Positions 23,677 to 32,648 of a DNA stretch of 64,000 nucleotides are shown here, in pieces. The DNA is from JAAYDY01 sp964500225 (GTDB lineage: Bacteria > Planctomycetota > Phycisphaerae > FEN-1346 > JAACEH01): the NCBI GenBank assembly GCA_964500225.1, contig CAZCOA010000010.1, positions 1-64,000 of the forward strand, in the 5' to 3' direction. Position numbers and translations under genes: made by a program. A model generated the notes under the pieces. That model ran no database searches. It saw nothing but the letters and a program-made list of their open reading frames with translations, and was not told the origin of the DNA. Within the stretch, counting starts at the first letter, position 1. The number at the start of each line of letters is the position of its first letter.

Positions 23677-25041
23677 TCACGGCGACGTAGTGGTCGGGAT
23701 CTCCGGCATGCCCGCCCGAAGGCATACTTTCGCCGTGTAGAACATCCCGGAGTCACAACGGTCGGCCAGTGTCTCCAGCATCACATCCAGGCATGGACTC
23801 AGGCGTCCGGCGAAGACGCGTTTGCCGTTCCATATGACGACCACGTCCTTCTCGAAATCGATGAGCCGCTCATTCAGATACACCGTGAGTGCGTCGGTGC
23901 CGCTGGAAGTCACCGTAACCGTGTTGTCCTGGCCCATCTCGGCGCGAATGGAAGTCTTCCCAGGTACGGGCCGGGCCATGCCAATGTTGTAGAACCGCGT
24001 CTTCCACTCGGTCACCGGACGCCAGACTATCAACCGCGGATAAGCTGTGCGCTTCAAGGGCCTCAGATAGGCGTCGATGTCCTTGTATTGGGCCACGCCG
24101 ATGTCGTGTTCCTTGTCGGGATAAGGAACCCACTGGTTGCGGTAGTAGCCCGGTTGCTTCGCGCTCAGGGCGGCGAGGGCATCCATGCCTTCCTTGGCCT
24201 TGGCGGTGCGATGATCCTTAAGCCCCATGAACGAGGCGAAGTCCACGTTACAGAAGTTTTCGTAGGTGGCGCGAATGGCTTCGCCGGCCACGTTGACGAT
24301 GGCCCCGTAGCGGTCCGGATCGATCGAAGCGAAGACCCAGGCCCCATAACCGCCCATGCTGTGCCCCACCAGATAGATGCGGTCCGGATCGGTATCTGTG
24401 GAACGCAGGTAGGCGTCCAGAACGGTGCTAACGGACTGGACCTCGTGCGGCAGAATCCAGGCGTTCGTGGCCGTGTCGTCTTTGGCCAGACACCGGACCA
24501 AGAGCCGCGTAGGCGCACACGAAAGCATAGCCGTGCGGCTTATGCCCCAGCCCCACGTTATCTCGTTATCGTGGACACCGTTGCTACCGCCGCCACCGTG
24601 CAGATAGATGACCGTGCCTGTGCCCTTGCCCTTGCCACCGCCGGAGTCCTTACAAATCGCCACACGCATCGGCCCCGCAGGCGTCTCTACCACCGCTACC
24701 GGTACGCCGCGCAGGTCGCCTCCCTGCGCTCCCGGCGTTGGGGCAGCTCCTTCGACCTTCGGCATCGCCGACAACGGCTTGAACTTCGGGCCGGTCTTTC
24801 GTGCCTCGGCCAAGATCGCCTTAGCCCAGCGCGATACATCCTTGGATTTGATCTCAGCACGGCCCGACCAGTTTGCCAGCAACTGCTGCCGCTCGTCCGC
24901 CGATGCCGCTACATAGGCTTTAATCGCTGCGGTCATCTCTTGAACCGACAACGGTCCCTGGGGCGACGGCGCCACATCCTCCGCCGCCGAGAGTCCCTGC
25001 GACGCCACAGCCAGAACCACCCAACACGTCCATCTCGCCAT
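23677..25041 (-). CDS. Secreted alpha/beta hydrolase (esterase/PHB depolymerase-like)
   Basis: A 454-residue exported protein. Signal peptide MARWTCWVVLAVASQGLSA is followed by an N-terminal helical segment (about 60-110), then an alpha/beta hydrolase domain with oxyanion strand VIYLHGGGGSNG and nucleophile elbow LVGHSMGGYGAWVF (Ser in GHSMGG). A catalytic His is likely in a later loop such as PYPDKEHDIGV. The C-terminal 150 residues look like a beta-sandwich accessory domain. Function is inferred as a carboxyl-ester hydrolase acting on an extracellular substrate, perhaps acetylated or feruloylated polysaccharide. The start at ATG 25041 has GGAAGG nine bases upstream; ATG 25047 is too close to it. 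Confidence 0.75.
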   Translation of the reverse strand: MARWTCWVVLAVASQGLSAAEDVAPSPQGPLSVQEMTAAIKAYVAASADERQQLLANWSGRAEIKSKDVSRWAKAILAEARKTGPKFKPLSAMPKVEGAAPTPGAQGGDLRGVPVAVVETPAGPMRVAICKDSGGGKGKGTGTVIYLHGGGGSNGVHDNEITWGWGISRTAMLSCAPTRLLVRCLAKDDTATNAWILPHEVQSVSTVLDAYLRSTDTDPDRIYLVGHSMGGYGAWVFASIDPDRYGAIVNVAGEAIRATYENFCNVDFASFMGLKDHRTAKAKEGMDALAALSAKQPGYYRNQWVPYPDKEHDIGVAQYKDIDAYLRPLKRTAYPRLIVWRPVTEWKTRFYNIGMARPVPGKTSIRAEMGQDNTVTVTSSGTDALTVYLNERLIDFEKDVVVIWNGKRVFAGRLSPCLDVMLETLADRCDSGMFYTAKVCLRAGMPEIPTTTSP

Positions 25042-25102
25042 CACCATTTTCCTTCCGTGTGTGGTAGCATGTTTTCGCACCGCCGATACTGCCATATACC
25101 CA

Positions 25103-25131
25103 AGTATAATCTGTTTGCGATTGGTTCACAA
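25103..25131 (-). promoter_or_regulatory. Promoter of the secreted hydrolase
   Basis: TTGTGA, a 17-base spacer and TATACT on the minus strand. Transcription would begin near 25096, about 55 bases before the start codon. Confidence 0.6.
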
Positions 25132-25199
25132 GCTGCTCGGGGCGGTCAATGTTCCACCAACGGGTAGGGCGGTGGGGTTAAACTGGGATGCGCTTTTTG

Positions 25200-25227
25200 T
25201 TGACTTTGCCTCGCGAGGGCCTATAAT
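25200..25227 (+). promoter_or_regulatory. Promoter of the tRNA pair
   Basis: TTGACT, a 16-base spacer and a perfect TATAAT. Transcription would start near 25234, about 20 bases before tRNA-Arg. Confidence 0.75.
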
Positions 25228-25253
25228 AGCTCGCGTTGACCGAAAACGAGGGG

Positions 25254-25330
25254 GCGCTCGTAGCTCAATTGGATAGAGCGTTGGGCTTCGAACCCAAAGG
25301 TTGCAGGTTCGAGTCCTGCCGGGCGTACCA
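25254..25330 (+). tRNA. tRNA-Arg (anticodon TCG), encoded CCA
   Basis: The cloverleaf is complete: acceptor GCGCTCG/CGGGCGT with a closing G-U, D arm AGCTCAATTGGATAGAGC, anticodon stem TTGGG/CCCAA around loop CTTCGAA, T arm with GGTTCGAGTCC and 3' ACCA. The anticodon TCG in the loop reads Arg CGN codons. It is cotranscribed with the tRNA-Lys 14 bases downstream. Confidence 0.97.
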
Positions 25331-25344
25331 GACAATCCACCGTT

Positions 25345-25420
<76 letters not shown>

Positions 25421-25430
25421 GTAAGTGATA

Positions 25431-25466
25431 GGGCCGCGACGCTTTGCGTTGCGGCCCTTGTTCGTT
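25431..25466 (+). terminator. Terminator of the tRNA operon
   Basis: GGGCCGCGACGC and GCGTTGCGGCCC pair over 12 bp with one G-U and a TTT loop, followed by TTGTTCGTT. It lies 10 bases after tRNA-Lys. No gene lies between it and the gltX stop at 25544. Confidence 0.75.
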
Positions 25467-25543
25467 GGCGGATCCGGAGCAATGGGGCCAGGCGTTGCTA
25501 CTCTCGCAGGGGATCGGCGGGGACATGTTTTGGGGGCGGAGGT

Positions 25544-27025
25544 TCAATTCAGCCTGCCTATGGCTGTGCTGAGCCGCTTGAGCGATTCCTGACGGCCGAG
25601 CACCTCCATGGTCTCAAAGAGCGGCGTGGAGACCGCCCGGCCCGTGGCGGCGATACGCAGTGTCATGAATAGGTCGCGGGGCTTCCATTCGGACTCGTCG
25701 CACAAGGCTCGCACGGCCGCCTCCATGGCCTCGGTCTTCCATTGCGGCAACTGCTCAAGAACCGTTCGGACCTGCTCCAGCATAGCCCGCGTTTCGGCGG
25801 CATCGTGAACCGGTTGCCCCTTCTTCGATGGCAGCAGGTCCGCGGCAGGATACTCCAACTCGCGCCAGAAATAGGCCGTGGCCTCGGGCACCTCGCAGAG
25901 CCGCTTGACGCGCTGCTGTACCATCGGGGCCATGGCCAGCAGGGTGGCGTTGGGCGTGCCCTCCGGAACCAGGCGGTCCTCGACCATTCTCGCGGCAAAG
26001 GCGGCAGCCGGCATCGCCCGGATGTACTCGCCGTTGAGCCAGTCGAGTTTTTCCAAGTCAAAGACTGGGCCGCTGGTCTTCACGCGATCCCAGGAGAACG
26101 AGTCGATCATCTCCTGGAGCGAGAAGACTTCGCGCCCGTCGGGCATCGAGTAGCCCATGAGGCCGAGAAAGTTGAGCAGTGCCTCAGGCAGGAAACCTTG
26201 CTCGCGGTACCAGTTCAAGCTGGTTGGGTTCTTGCGCTTGGAAATCTTGCTACGGTCCTGGTTTCTGAGCAGGGGCATATGGATGAACTCGGGGAACTCC
26301 CAGCCAAACGCGCTGTAAAGAAGCACGTGCTTGGGGGTCGAGGTGATCCATTCCTCGGCCCGGCAGACGTGGGAAATCCCCATCAGGTGGTCGTCCACCA
26401 CGTTGGCCAAGTGGTAGGTGGGAAAACCGTCGCTTTTCAAGAGCACTTGGTCGTCGATTGTGGCATTCTGGAACGTGATCGGCCCGCGCAACTGGTCGTG
26501 AAACGTCGTTTCGCCTTCGGTCGGGACCGCCAGACGGATTACGTGCGGTTCACCGGCAGCAGCCCGGCGGGCCGACTCGTTGCGGTCGAGGGATCGGCAA
26601 TGGCCGTCGTAGCCGATGCGGTCCTTGCGCTGTTGCTGGGCGGCACGGACTTCGGCCAGACGCTCGGCCGTGCAGAAGCAGTAGTAGGCGTGGCCGGAAT
26701 CCAGGAGTTTCTGAACCTCGCGACGATAGATATCAAGGCGTTCGCTCTGGCGGTACGGCCCATAGGGGCCGCCCACATCCGGTCCTTCGTCATAGTCGAG
26801 ACCGAGCCAGTGCAGGGCGTCGAAGATGGCCTGTTCGCTCTCGCGTGTGCTGCGGGTCTGATCGGTGTCTTCGATGCGCAGAATGAACCTGCCGCCGCTG
26901 TGCCGGGCGAAGCAGAGGTTGAACAGGGCAATGTACGCCGTCCCAACGTGCGGATCGCCCGTTGGGCTTGGCGCTATACGAACGCGAACAGGCCTTGCCT
27001 TGCGGTTCATCGGTGAAGTTCCCAT
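25544..27025 (-). CDS. gltX: Glutamyl-tRNA synthetase
   Basis: Class I synthetase that charges tRNA-Glu, and in many bacteria also tRNA-Gln. The 493-residue protein opens with RIAPSPTGDPHVGTAYIALF, where PHVG is the HIGH motif; SKISKRKNPTSLN is the KMSKS loop. The Glu-binding stretch FCTAERLAEVRAAQQ and the C-terminal anticodon-binding helices (residues 320-490) are present. The start is ATG 27025, six bases after AAGTAGG; ATG 27010 (MNRKARP) is the alternative. The gene begins eight bases after the oxidoreductase stop, so the two are probably cotranscribed although functionally unrelated. No gatCAB is in the window, so discrimination cannot be judged. Confidence 0.96.
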   Translation of the reverse strand: MGTSPMNRKARPVRVRIAPSPTGDPHVGTAYIALFNLCFARHSGGRFILRIEDTDQTRSTRESEQAIFDALHWLGLDYDEGPDVGGPYGPYRQSERLDIYRREVQKLLDSGHAYYCFCTAERLAEVRAAQQQRKDRIGYDGHCRSLDRNESARRAAAGEPHVIRLAVPTEGETTFHDQLRGPITFQNATIDDQVLLKSDGFPTYHLANVVDDHLMGISHVCRAEEWITSTPKHVLLYSAFGWEFPEFIHMPLLRNQDRSKISKRKNPTSLNWYREQGFLPEALLNFLGLMGYSMPDGREVFSLQEMIDSFSWDRVKTSGPVFDLEKLDWLNGEYIRAMPAAAFAARMVEDRLVPEGTPNATLLAMAPMVQQRVKRLCEVPEATAYFWRELEYPAADLLPSKKGQPVHDAAETRAMLEQVRTVLEQLPQWKTEAMEAAVRALCDESEWKPRDLFMTLRIAATGRAVSTPLFETMEVLGRQESLKRLSTAIGRLN

Positions 27026-27032
27026 CGTCGGC

Positions 27033-28055
27033 CTACTTCACGCGCGGGCCGGTGACGGCCACGCTCTTGCCGGTGCGGCTGCTCTTGACGTAGGCGTCGA
27101 TCAACTGCATGGTCGTCACCACGCTTTCAGGGGTGACCGCGGGTTTCTTGCGGTTGTCCTTGATGGCGGCAACAAACCCCTTGTACACGTTCACCCATTC
27201 ATTGGGTTTGTCCACCGAAATGGTCTTGTTTGGCGTGTCGGTGTTGCCCAAATACAGATCGAAGCACTTCTTTTCGGCATTCAGGACTGCCATGCCTTTG
27301 GTGCCGGTGATGCGGTAGCGCGGCAGCTTGGCCTTGGTCAGGCCGCTGACCTCAATCAGGGCCGTCATGCCATCGTCAAACTTGATCATGCCTGTCGCCA
27401 AGTCGTCACAGTCCTTGGCCCAGACGCCTCCGAACAGGGTGGCGAACACTTCGGTGGGCTTGCCAATCGCGAGTTGGTTCACCTGGTCGAGCATGTGAAC
27501 GCCGAGGTCCAGCAGGATGCCGCCGCCGAACCGCTTGGTCTCACGCCACTTCTGGTTATACTCCTTCACGCCGAACCCGGCAGCCGAACCGTACAGATGC
27601 CAGCGTCCCTCGAACAGGACGACGTCGCCGACGAGCTTCTGCTGGACGATCTTCTTTGCAGCCAGGAAGTCGGCATCGAAGCGGCGGTTGTGGAACACGC
27701 TGAAGACCTTGCCGGTCTTGCGGATGGCGGCAATCGTCTTCTTCAGTTCGTCGGCCGTGCGGGCGACGGGCTTTTCCGACAGGACGTGTTTGCCGGCCCT
27801 GGCGATCTTCAGGGCGATTTCGCAGTGATTGTGCGATGGCGTGGCCACCGTGACGGCGTGGATGTCCTTATCGGCGAGCAATTCGGCCAGGGAGGCATAG
27901 ACGCGAGGTATTCCGGCTTCTTTGGCCGCATCGCGGCGAGCCGGCGTGATGTCGCAGACGGCCAGAAGTTTGGCTCCGGGGATCGCTTCGATGTTCGGCT
28001 TGTGAGCCAATCCGGCCATGCGTCCGAAACCGACAATTCCGAAATTGATCGTCAT
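27033..28055 (-). CDS. Gfo/Idh/MocA family NAD(P)-dependent oxidoreductase
   Basis: A 340-residue two-domain dehydrogenase. The N-terminal Rossmann fold has FGIVGFGRMAGLAH and the substrate loop VSEKPVART, with the family Lys in EKP. The C-terminal domain (about 130-340) has RRFDADFLAAKK and GGGILLDLGVHMLDQ with the conserved His. Substrates are typically sugars, inositols or their derivatives. Such genes are expanded in planctomycetes (family knowledge). ATG 28055 is preceded by GGAGG at perfect spacing; the longer start at 28133 lacks one. Adjacent on the same strand to gltX downstream and a TPR lipoprotein upstream. The specific sugar is not predictable. Confidence 0.88.
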   Translation of the reverse strand: MTINFGIVGFGRMAGLAHKPNIEAIPGAKLLAVCDITPARRDAAKEAGIPRVYASLAELLADKDIHAVTVATPSHNHCEIALKIARAGKHVLSEKPVARTADELKKTIAAIRKTGKVFSVFHNRRFDADFLAAKKIVQQKLVGDVVLFEGRWHLYGSAAGFGVKEYNQKWRETKRFGGGILLDLGVHMLDQVNQLAIGKPTEVFATLFGGVWAKDCDDLATGMIKFDDGMTALIEVSGLTKAKLPRYRITGTKGMAVLNAEKKCFDLYLGNTDTPNKTISVDKPNEWVNVYKGFVAAIKDNRKKPAVTPESVVTTMQLIDAYVKSSRTGKSVAVTGPRVK

Positions 28056-28170
28056 GGTTGTCCTCCGTTGAGGGAGTCGTCTTCCCGGGAAACGGGTAGG
28101 CCTGACGAACGGCCGACCCGACCAGAGTATCACCTCACCTATCGATTCAGGCCGCGAACGCTTCGCGGCA

Positions 28171-29145
28171 TTACATCATGCCCCATTCCTTAATCTTCTG
28201 CTTGATGGCCGGCTGGTCGGAATTAGTTTCGAGGCTGCGGTGCCACAGGTCCACGGCATTCTGTCGCAGTTCGTGCTGATTGGAATCCTTCAGGAAGAAG
28301 ATCATGTAGATGGCTGCCAGGGCGTTCATGGCCTGCCAGTCCTGCGGTGCCAGTTCGAGGCAACGCTGCAACTCCTCGATGGCCACGGTATGGCGGCCGT
28401 TGCTGCTGTAGGCGAAAGCCAGCCGTTTGTGGGCCAGGGCGCTGTTGGGATTCAACTCGACGGCGCGTTTCAGCGCCTCGATCGAGTCGTTCATGCGATT
28501 CTGCTTCCAGTAAAGCGTGCCGAGGTTGATGTACACATCCTGCTGCGACGGATCCAGTTCCAGGGCCTTCTTGTAGGCCCGGATCGCGTCGTACGACCGC
28601 CCCATGACGTCGTAGATCGCCCCGAGGTTGCTCCAGGCGAACGGCTGATTGGGGTCCAACTCCACCGCCTTTTCGCAGTGGCTGAGCGCCTTCTCGTAAT
28701 CCTTCAGGTGGTAGTAACAGACGCTCATGTTGATTCGCGTGGGGACGTTGCGCGGCCTCAGCGCCGCAGCCCCTTCGTAGGTTTCGGCCGCCTCGCTGTT
28801 GCGATCCAGCGACTGGTACACCGTGCCGAGGTTGTAGCGGTACTCGAACTCGTAGGGCAGCAGCTCGATGGCTCGTTTGTAGGGACCGATGGCCAACGTC
28901 AATTTCTGCGGGTCGGACTTGCCCTGCTCGCGGTAGATGTTGCCGATTTCGCCATAGGCGATAGCGAGCGAGTCGTCCATCCTCACGGCGTCCTCAAACT
29001 CGCGCAATGCCTCCTGCGTCTTCTGCTCGTCCAGCAGCATGTAGCCCAGCCCGGCGTGCTTCAGTGCCTCCTGTTCGTGGCAACCGGTTATCCACGACGT
29101 TGCCAGAACCGCGACGGCCGTCAGCAGAGCAGTTCGTTTCGACAT
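28171..29145 (-). CDS. TPR-repeat lipoprotein
   Basis: A 324-residue lipoprotein with signal peptide and lipobox (ATSWITGC) followed by about seven tetratricopeptide repeats (FEDAVRMDDSLAIAYGEIGN, YKRAIELLPYEFEYRYNLGT, CEKAVELDPNQPFAWSNLGA, YKKALELDPSQQDVYINLGT, LKRAVELNPNSALAHKRLAF). TPRs are protein-interaction scaffolds; here anchored to a membrane face. No catalytic motif. ATG 29145 follows AAGGAG eight bases upstream. The upstream promoter is close to consensus. No partner is evident, though the downstream genes are an oxidoreductase and gltX. Confidence 0.85.
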   Translation of the reverse strand: MSKRTALLTAVAVLATSWITGCHEQEALKHAGLGYMLLDEQKTQEALREFEDAVRMDDSLAIAYGEIGNIYREQGKSDPQKLTLAIGPYKRAIELLPYEFEYRYNLGTVYQSLDRNSEAAETYEGAAALRPRNVPTRINMSVCYYHLKDYEKALSHCEKAVELDPNQPFAWSNLGAIYDVMGRSYDAIRAYKKALELDPSQQDVYINLGTLYWKQNRMNDSIEALKRAVELNPNSALAHKRLAFAYSSNGRHTVAIEELQRCLELAPQDWQAMNALAAIYMIFFLKDSNQHELRQNAVDLWHRSLETNSDQPAIKQKIKEWGMM

Positions 29146-29231
29146 CGTCTGTGCTCCTTGGTGACGTGTGTGTTGCGAGAAGGCGACGTTCCTCGTTACT
29201 CGCGGCGAGGCGACCGTCCCATCGAGCCGGA

Positions 29232-29261
29232 ATTGTAACGCCTTCGGCCCCCGCGTGTCAA
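29232..29261 (-). promoter_or_regulatory. Promoter of the TPR lipoprotein gene
   Basis: TTGACA, an 18-base spacer and TACAAT on the minus strand, eleven of twelve consensus positions. Transcription would start near 29225, about 80 bases before the start codon. Confidence 0.7.
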
Positions 29262-29349
29262 AGCCTTTGCCCCGCCTTCGGCGGTCGAGGGGCGACCGGC
29301 GGCGAACGATGCGAGACGGTACGCCGGCGCGCAATTTGAGGTTCGGTGC

Positions 29350-29378
29350 TTGACAAAGGGCCGCTGCTCGGGCAAAAC
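29350..29378 (+). promoter_or_regulatory. Candidate promoter giving a leaderless dus transcript
   Basis: A perfect TTGACA with CAAAAC at 17 bases; only the -35 is convincing. A start about 29385 would be at the ATG at 29387, and no ribosome site is present upstream, so a leaderless mRNA is plausible. Confidence 0.35.
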
Positions 29379-29386
29379 CTTGCCCT

Positions 29387-30373
29387 ATGAATCGTCTGAT
29401 CAGGCCGGTGACTATCGGGACGCTGGCCCTGAAGAACAATCTCGTCATGGCTCCCATGGCCGGCTACACGCAGCGCGGTCTGCGGATGCTCGCGCGGCAA
29501 TACGGCGCCGCGATGGCCATGACGGAGATGATCAGCGCCTACGAAATCCTGCGGCCCAGCAGGAAAACGCGCCGGATGATCCGCATTGTCGAGGAGGATC
29601 ATCCCCTTGGCGTTCAGGTATTCGGGACGGACCCTTCAATGATGGCCGACGCGGCCGCACGCATCGAGCAGATGGGGTGTTTTGACCTGATCGATGTCAA
29701 CATGGCCTGCCCGGTTCGCAAGATGATTGCCAAAGGCAATGGCGGGGCGATGCTCCGGACGCCCGACCTGGGGCTGGAGATCCTCAGTGCCATGCGGCGC
29801 GCTACCAGGTTGCCGCTGACGGTGAAGGTTCGTCGCGGATACGACGCCTCGGCGGCCGGCTGCGAACAGGTGGAGCGGCTGTTGACGGGGGCGGACGAGC
29901 TTGGCGTGGATGCCGCCACGATTCATGGCCGCACGGTCGATCAGTTGTATCACGGGCAGGCCGACTGGTCGTTTGCCGTCGAGATGGCCGGGCGGTTGAG
30001 GATGCCTGTTTTTGGCAGCGGCGACCTTCTGGACGCGTCGTCCATCCTCGATCGGCTGCGCGGCGGCGGGATCGCCGGTGTGGCCGTGGCTCGTGGGGCA
30101 GTGGGGCACCCTTGGATTTTCCGCGAGGCCATAGCCATGGACGCCGGTCTGCCCATCGAGCCGGTGTCGCGAACCGAACGGGTCCGATGCATGTGGCAGC
30201 ACTACGAGATGCTCCGCGACGAGCTGGGCGATTACAGCGCGATCCGCATCATGCGACGTTTCGGGATGTTCTATAGCAAAGGCATCGACCGTGCGCGCGA
30301 GTCGCGCATGGCGATGGGCAAGGTCGCATCGCGTGACGACCTGGCGGAAGTCATCAAGGAGTACTTTGAATGA
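29387..30373 (+). CDS. dusB: tRNA-dihydrouridine synthase (DusB-like)
   Basis: FMN enzyme that reduces uridines in tRNA D-loops. The 328-residue protein has a TIM-barrel Dus domain with LVMAPMAGYTQRGLRMLARQ, the Dus-typical VQVFGTDPSMMADAAA, DVNMACPVRKMIAKGNGGAM with catalytic Cys, VKVRRGYD, IHGRTVDQLYHG and GSGDLLDASS. A short helical C-terminal domain binds tRNA. No Shine-Dalgarno sequence is seen before ATG 29387. Its stop overlaps the start of the M14 peptidase in an ATGA, so the two are co-translated. Confidence 0.93.
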   Translation: MNRLIRPVTIGTLALKNNLVMAPMAGYTQRGLRMLARQYGAAMAMTEMISAYEILRPSRKTRRMIRIVEEDHPLGVQVFGTDPSMMADAAARIEQMGCFDLIDVNMACPVRKMIAKGNGGAMLRTPDLGLEILSAMRRATRLPLTVKVRRGYDASAAGCEQVERLLTGADELGVDAATIHGRTVDQLYHGQADWSFAVEMAGRLRMPVFGSGDLLDASSILDRLRGGGIAGVAVARGAVGHPWIFREAIAMDAGLPIEPVSRTERVRCMWQHYEMLRDELGDYSAIRIMRRFGMFYSKGIDRARESRMAMGKVASRDDLAEVIKEYFE

Positions 30374-31443
30374 ACGCAGGGCTGAGGTACGGTCGGTTTG
30401 AGATTCCCGGTCTCCAGGAGCGTCCGCCTTGGTGGTGTGTCCGCCCGGGGGAGATCACGGCCGCGGTGGAGGCTGCCACGAAGGGCGAAGTACGCCGAAT
30501 TGCCACGACGCCGGGAGGGTTCCCGGTGTGGGCGGTCGCGTATGGACCGCCACAAGCGCGGCCTGGCACGGCCACATGGTGTATTGGGTCAAACTCGCGC
30601 AACATGGCCTCGTACAGAACCAGCGAGAACACTCCCCAGGTGGTCGTGCTGCTGTGCGGGGTGCATGGAGCGGAAGCCGAATCTGTCGCCGGCGCCGTCA
30701 ATATGCTCTCGCTCCTGGAGACGGGCCGCGATTTGAAGGACGACTGCCGGCCGCATCTGCTTGACCTGATGTCGCGGTATCGCGTCGTGATTCTGCCGTG
30801 TGTGAACATGGATGGCCGCGCGGTCAGTCCGGACCATCTTCGCGGCGCCGACCCGGACCAGTTCCGTCGCGCGAGCCAGGGCTACTGGGCCGACGGAACG
30901 GAAATCGGCTACCCGGCATGCAAGGAATACGCACCGCTGCCGCTGGAGCGGGTGGGGCACCCCGGCGGTTATCCCAACGCCGAAGGGTACAACATTCAGC
31001 ACGACTGCTGCCCCGGCGACCTGCGGACGCCCGAGGCACGCGGCGTGCTGAAACTCGTGGCCGACGAACAGGCCGACTTGGTGCTCAACCTGCACTCGCA
31101 CACCATCGGCGGGCAGGTGCTTGGCGATTCGTTGCTGGCCTACCCGCTGCACGTTCAGCGCGTACACGCTTACAAGCAGCGCATCCATGATGCTCTGGAG
31201 GCGAAAGGGTTGCGGCCTGCGTCCGTCCACCCGATCGAGCAACGCAGCGGGTTGAACCTTAATACGGCGTGCGTGATGGCGTCGGGCGGGCTGGCCGTGA
31301 CGTTCGAACAGTCGGCCACTGCCGAGTGGTCCTTCGACGAGGCGCTGGAGATTCATTACACGGTGGTGGAAACGTTTCTGGAGTGGGGCCTCAAGGAGCC
31401 CTTCAGCCCGCGGCTGGCCGTTGCGCGCGGCAAGACGGAGTAG
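30370..31443 (+). CDS. M14 family zinc carboxypeptidase-like protein
   Basis: A 357-residue peptidase of the M14 group. The zinc-binding pair is HGAEAES in LLCGVHGAEAES (His and Glu), and a third ligand His lies in LNLHSHTIGG. A catalytic Glu is in VTFEQSATAEW near residue 320. VNMDGRAVSPDHLRGADPD resembles the substrate-binding loop (NPDG-like). No signal peptide is visible, so it may be cytoplasmic, for example in peptide recycling. The ATG overlaps the stop of dusB by ATGA. M14 members cleave C-terminal residues or amide bonds of muropeptides; substrate is unresolved. A Cys-pair (HDCCPGD) is near residue 216. Confidence 0.82.
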   Translation: MNAGLRYGRFEIPGLQERPPWWCVRPGEITAAVEAATKGEVRRIATTPGGFPVWAVAYGPPQARPGTATWCIGSNSRNMASYRTSENTPQVVVLLCGVHGAEAESVAGAVNMLSLLETGRDLKDDCRPHLLDLMSRYRVVILPCVNMDGRAVSPDHLRGADPDQFRRASQGYWADGTEIGYPACKEYAPLPLERVGHPGGYPNAEGYNIQHDCCPGDLRTPEARGVLKLVADEQADLVLNLHSHTIGGQVLGDSLLAYPLHVQRVHAYKQRIHDALEAKGLRPASVHPIEQRSGLNLNTACVMASGGLAVTFEQSATAEWSFDEALEIHYTVVETFLEWGLKEPFSPRLAVARGKTE

Positions 31444-31546
31444 GGGGGCATGCCGAGCAAGTCGGCGAGTCTGTCGCCCTGGGTTGCGGCCGCTGAACAA
31501 AGTGCCCTGACTGTTCGATTCCGGCGGCGCTCACCAGTCGCTGGGT

Positions 31547-32530
31547 TCAGTCCCCGTAGCCGTCAGGGTGCTCGCAGTGCCAGCGCCAGGCGGTTTCGAT
31601 GATCGACTCCAATTGCGGAAAGCGCGGCTTCCAACCCAGTTCGCCGGCGATCTTCTCGCTTGACGCCACGAGGACGGCCGGATCGCCCGGGCGGCGCGGA
31701 GCCTCGTCGTGGGGAATCTCCCTGCCCGTGACCTTCGCTGCCGTGTCGATCACCTCGCGCACCGAGTAGCCGCTCCCGTTGCCCAGATTGTAGATGCGAC
31801 GATCGCCGGGCCTCATGGCTTCCAGCGCCAGGATGTGGGCCTGGGCTAGATCGTAGATGTGGATGTAGTCGCGAATGCATGTTCCGTCCGGCGTATCATA
31901 ATCTGTGCCGAAGATGGATACGCTGTCGCGCTTGCCCATAGCCGCATAGAGCACCAGGGGAATGAGATGCGTTTCCGGGTCGTGGTCCTCACCCATGGTG
32001 CCGTCGGGGGCTGCACCGGCAGCATTGAAGTACCGCAGCGCCGCGTACCCGATGCCGTAGGCATGCGAGAAGTCGGCGAGGGCTTGCTCGAACATGAGTT
32101 TTGTGCGGCCGTAGGGGTTGATCGGCTGCTGTGGATGGCTCTCGGTGATTGGCGTCTCGACCGGATTGCCGTAGGTGGCTGCCGTTGACGAGAAGACGAT
32201 TTTGCCCACGTCGGCCGCCCGCATGGCCCGCAACAGGTTCAGTGCATTGGAGATGTTGTTGATGTAATATTTCTGCGGTTCTATTACGGACTCGCCCACG
32301 TAGCAGTTGGCGGCGAAGTGCATGACGGCATCATAGGGTCGCGCTTTCATGGCCGCTGTCAGGGCGTCAAGGTCGGCCAGGTCGCCGCGCACCAAACGCG
32401 CCACGGGCACCGACGATGCATGGCCTTCCGACAGGTTGTCGTAAACCGTCGGCTCGTGGCCGGCCTCCAGCAGGAGCCGTACGGTATGCGACCCGATGTA
32501 GCCCGCACCGCCCGTCACAAAAACGTTCAT
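31547..32530 (-). CDS. galE: UDP-glucose 4-epimerase
   Basis: Interconverts UDP-glucose and UDP-galactose. The 327-residue SDR has NAD motif TGGAGYIGSHTVRLLLEAG, SSTAATYG with the catalytic Ser, and YGRTKLMFEQALAD carrying the Tyr-xxx-Lys pair. The remaining substrate domain (GEDHDPETHLIPLVL, GTCIRDYIHIYDLAQAH) is typical of GalE. ATG 32530 follows AGAGGA. It lies downstream of the UXS-like gene on the minus strand, 118 bases apart, so a shared nucleotide-sugar module is likely. It is convergent with the M14 peptidase. Confidence 0.95.
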   Translation of the reverse strand: MNVFVTGGAGYIGSHTVRLLLEAGHEPTVYDNLSEGHASSVPVARLVRGDLADLDALTAAMKARPYDAVMHFAANCYVGESVIEPQKYYINNISNALNLLRAMRAADVGKIVFSSTAATYGNPVETPITESHPQQPINPYGRTKLMFEQALADFSHAYGIGYAALRYFNAAGAAPDGTMGEDHDPETHLIPLVLYAAMGKRDSVSIFGTDYDTPDGTCIRDYIHIYDLAQAHILALEAMRPGDRRIYNLGNGSGYSVREVIDTAAKVTGREIPHDEAPRRPGDPAVLVASSEKIAGELGWKPRFPQLESIIETAWRWHCEHPDGYGD

Positions 32531-32648
32531 GGGGTGAGTCCTCTCGATCGCTTGTGTACGTGTCGCGCAAAGGTGCTGCCCGGTGGCGGGCCGTTAGGCC
32601 CGAGCCTGTTGCCGCAACATAAGCCGCCCGTGCCCGGAAGCAGGGGCA

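Noticed and set aside
23561..23800. yybP-ykoY manganese riboswitch before the Gdt1-like gene.
   Set aside because: The GGGGAGUAG and paired CUCA elements were not found; only a hairpin over the ribosome site is present.
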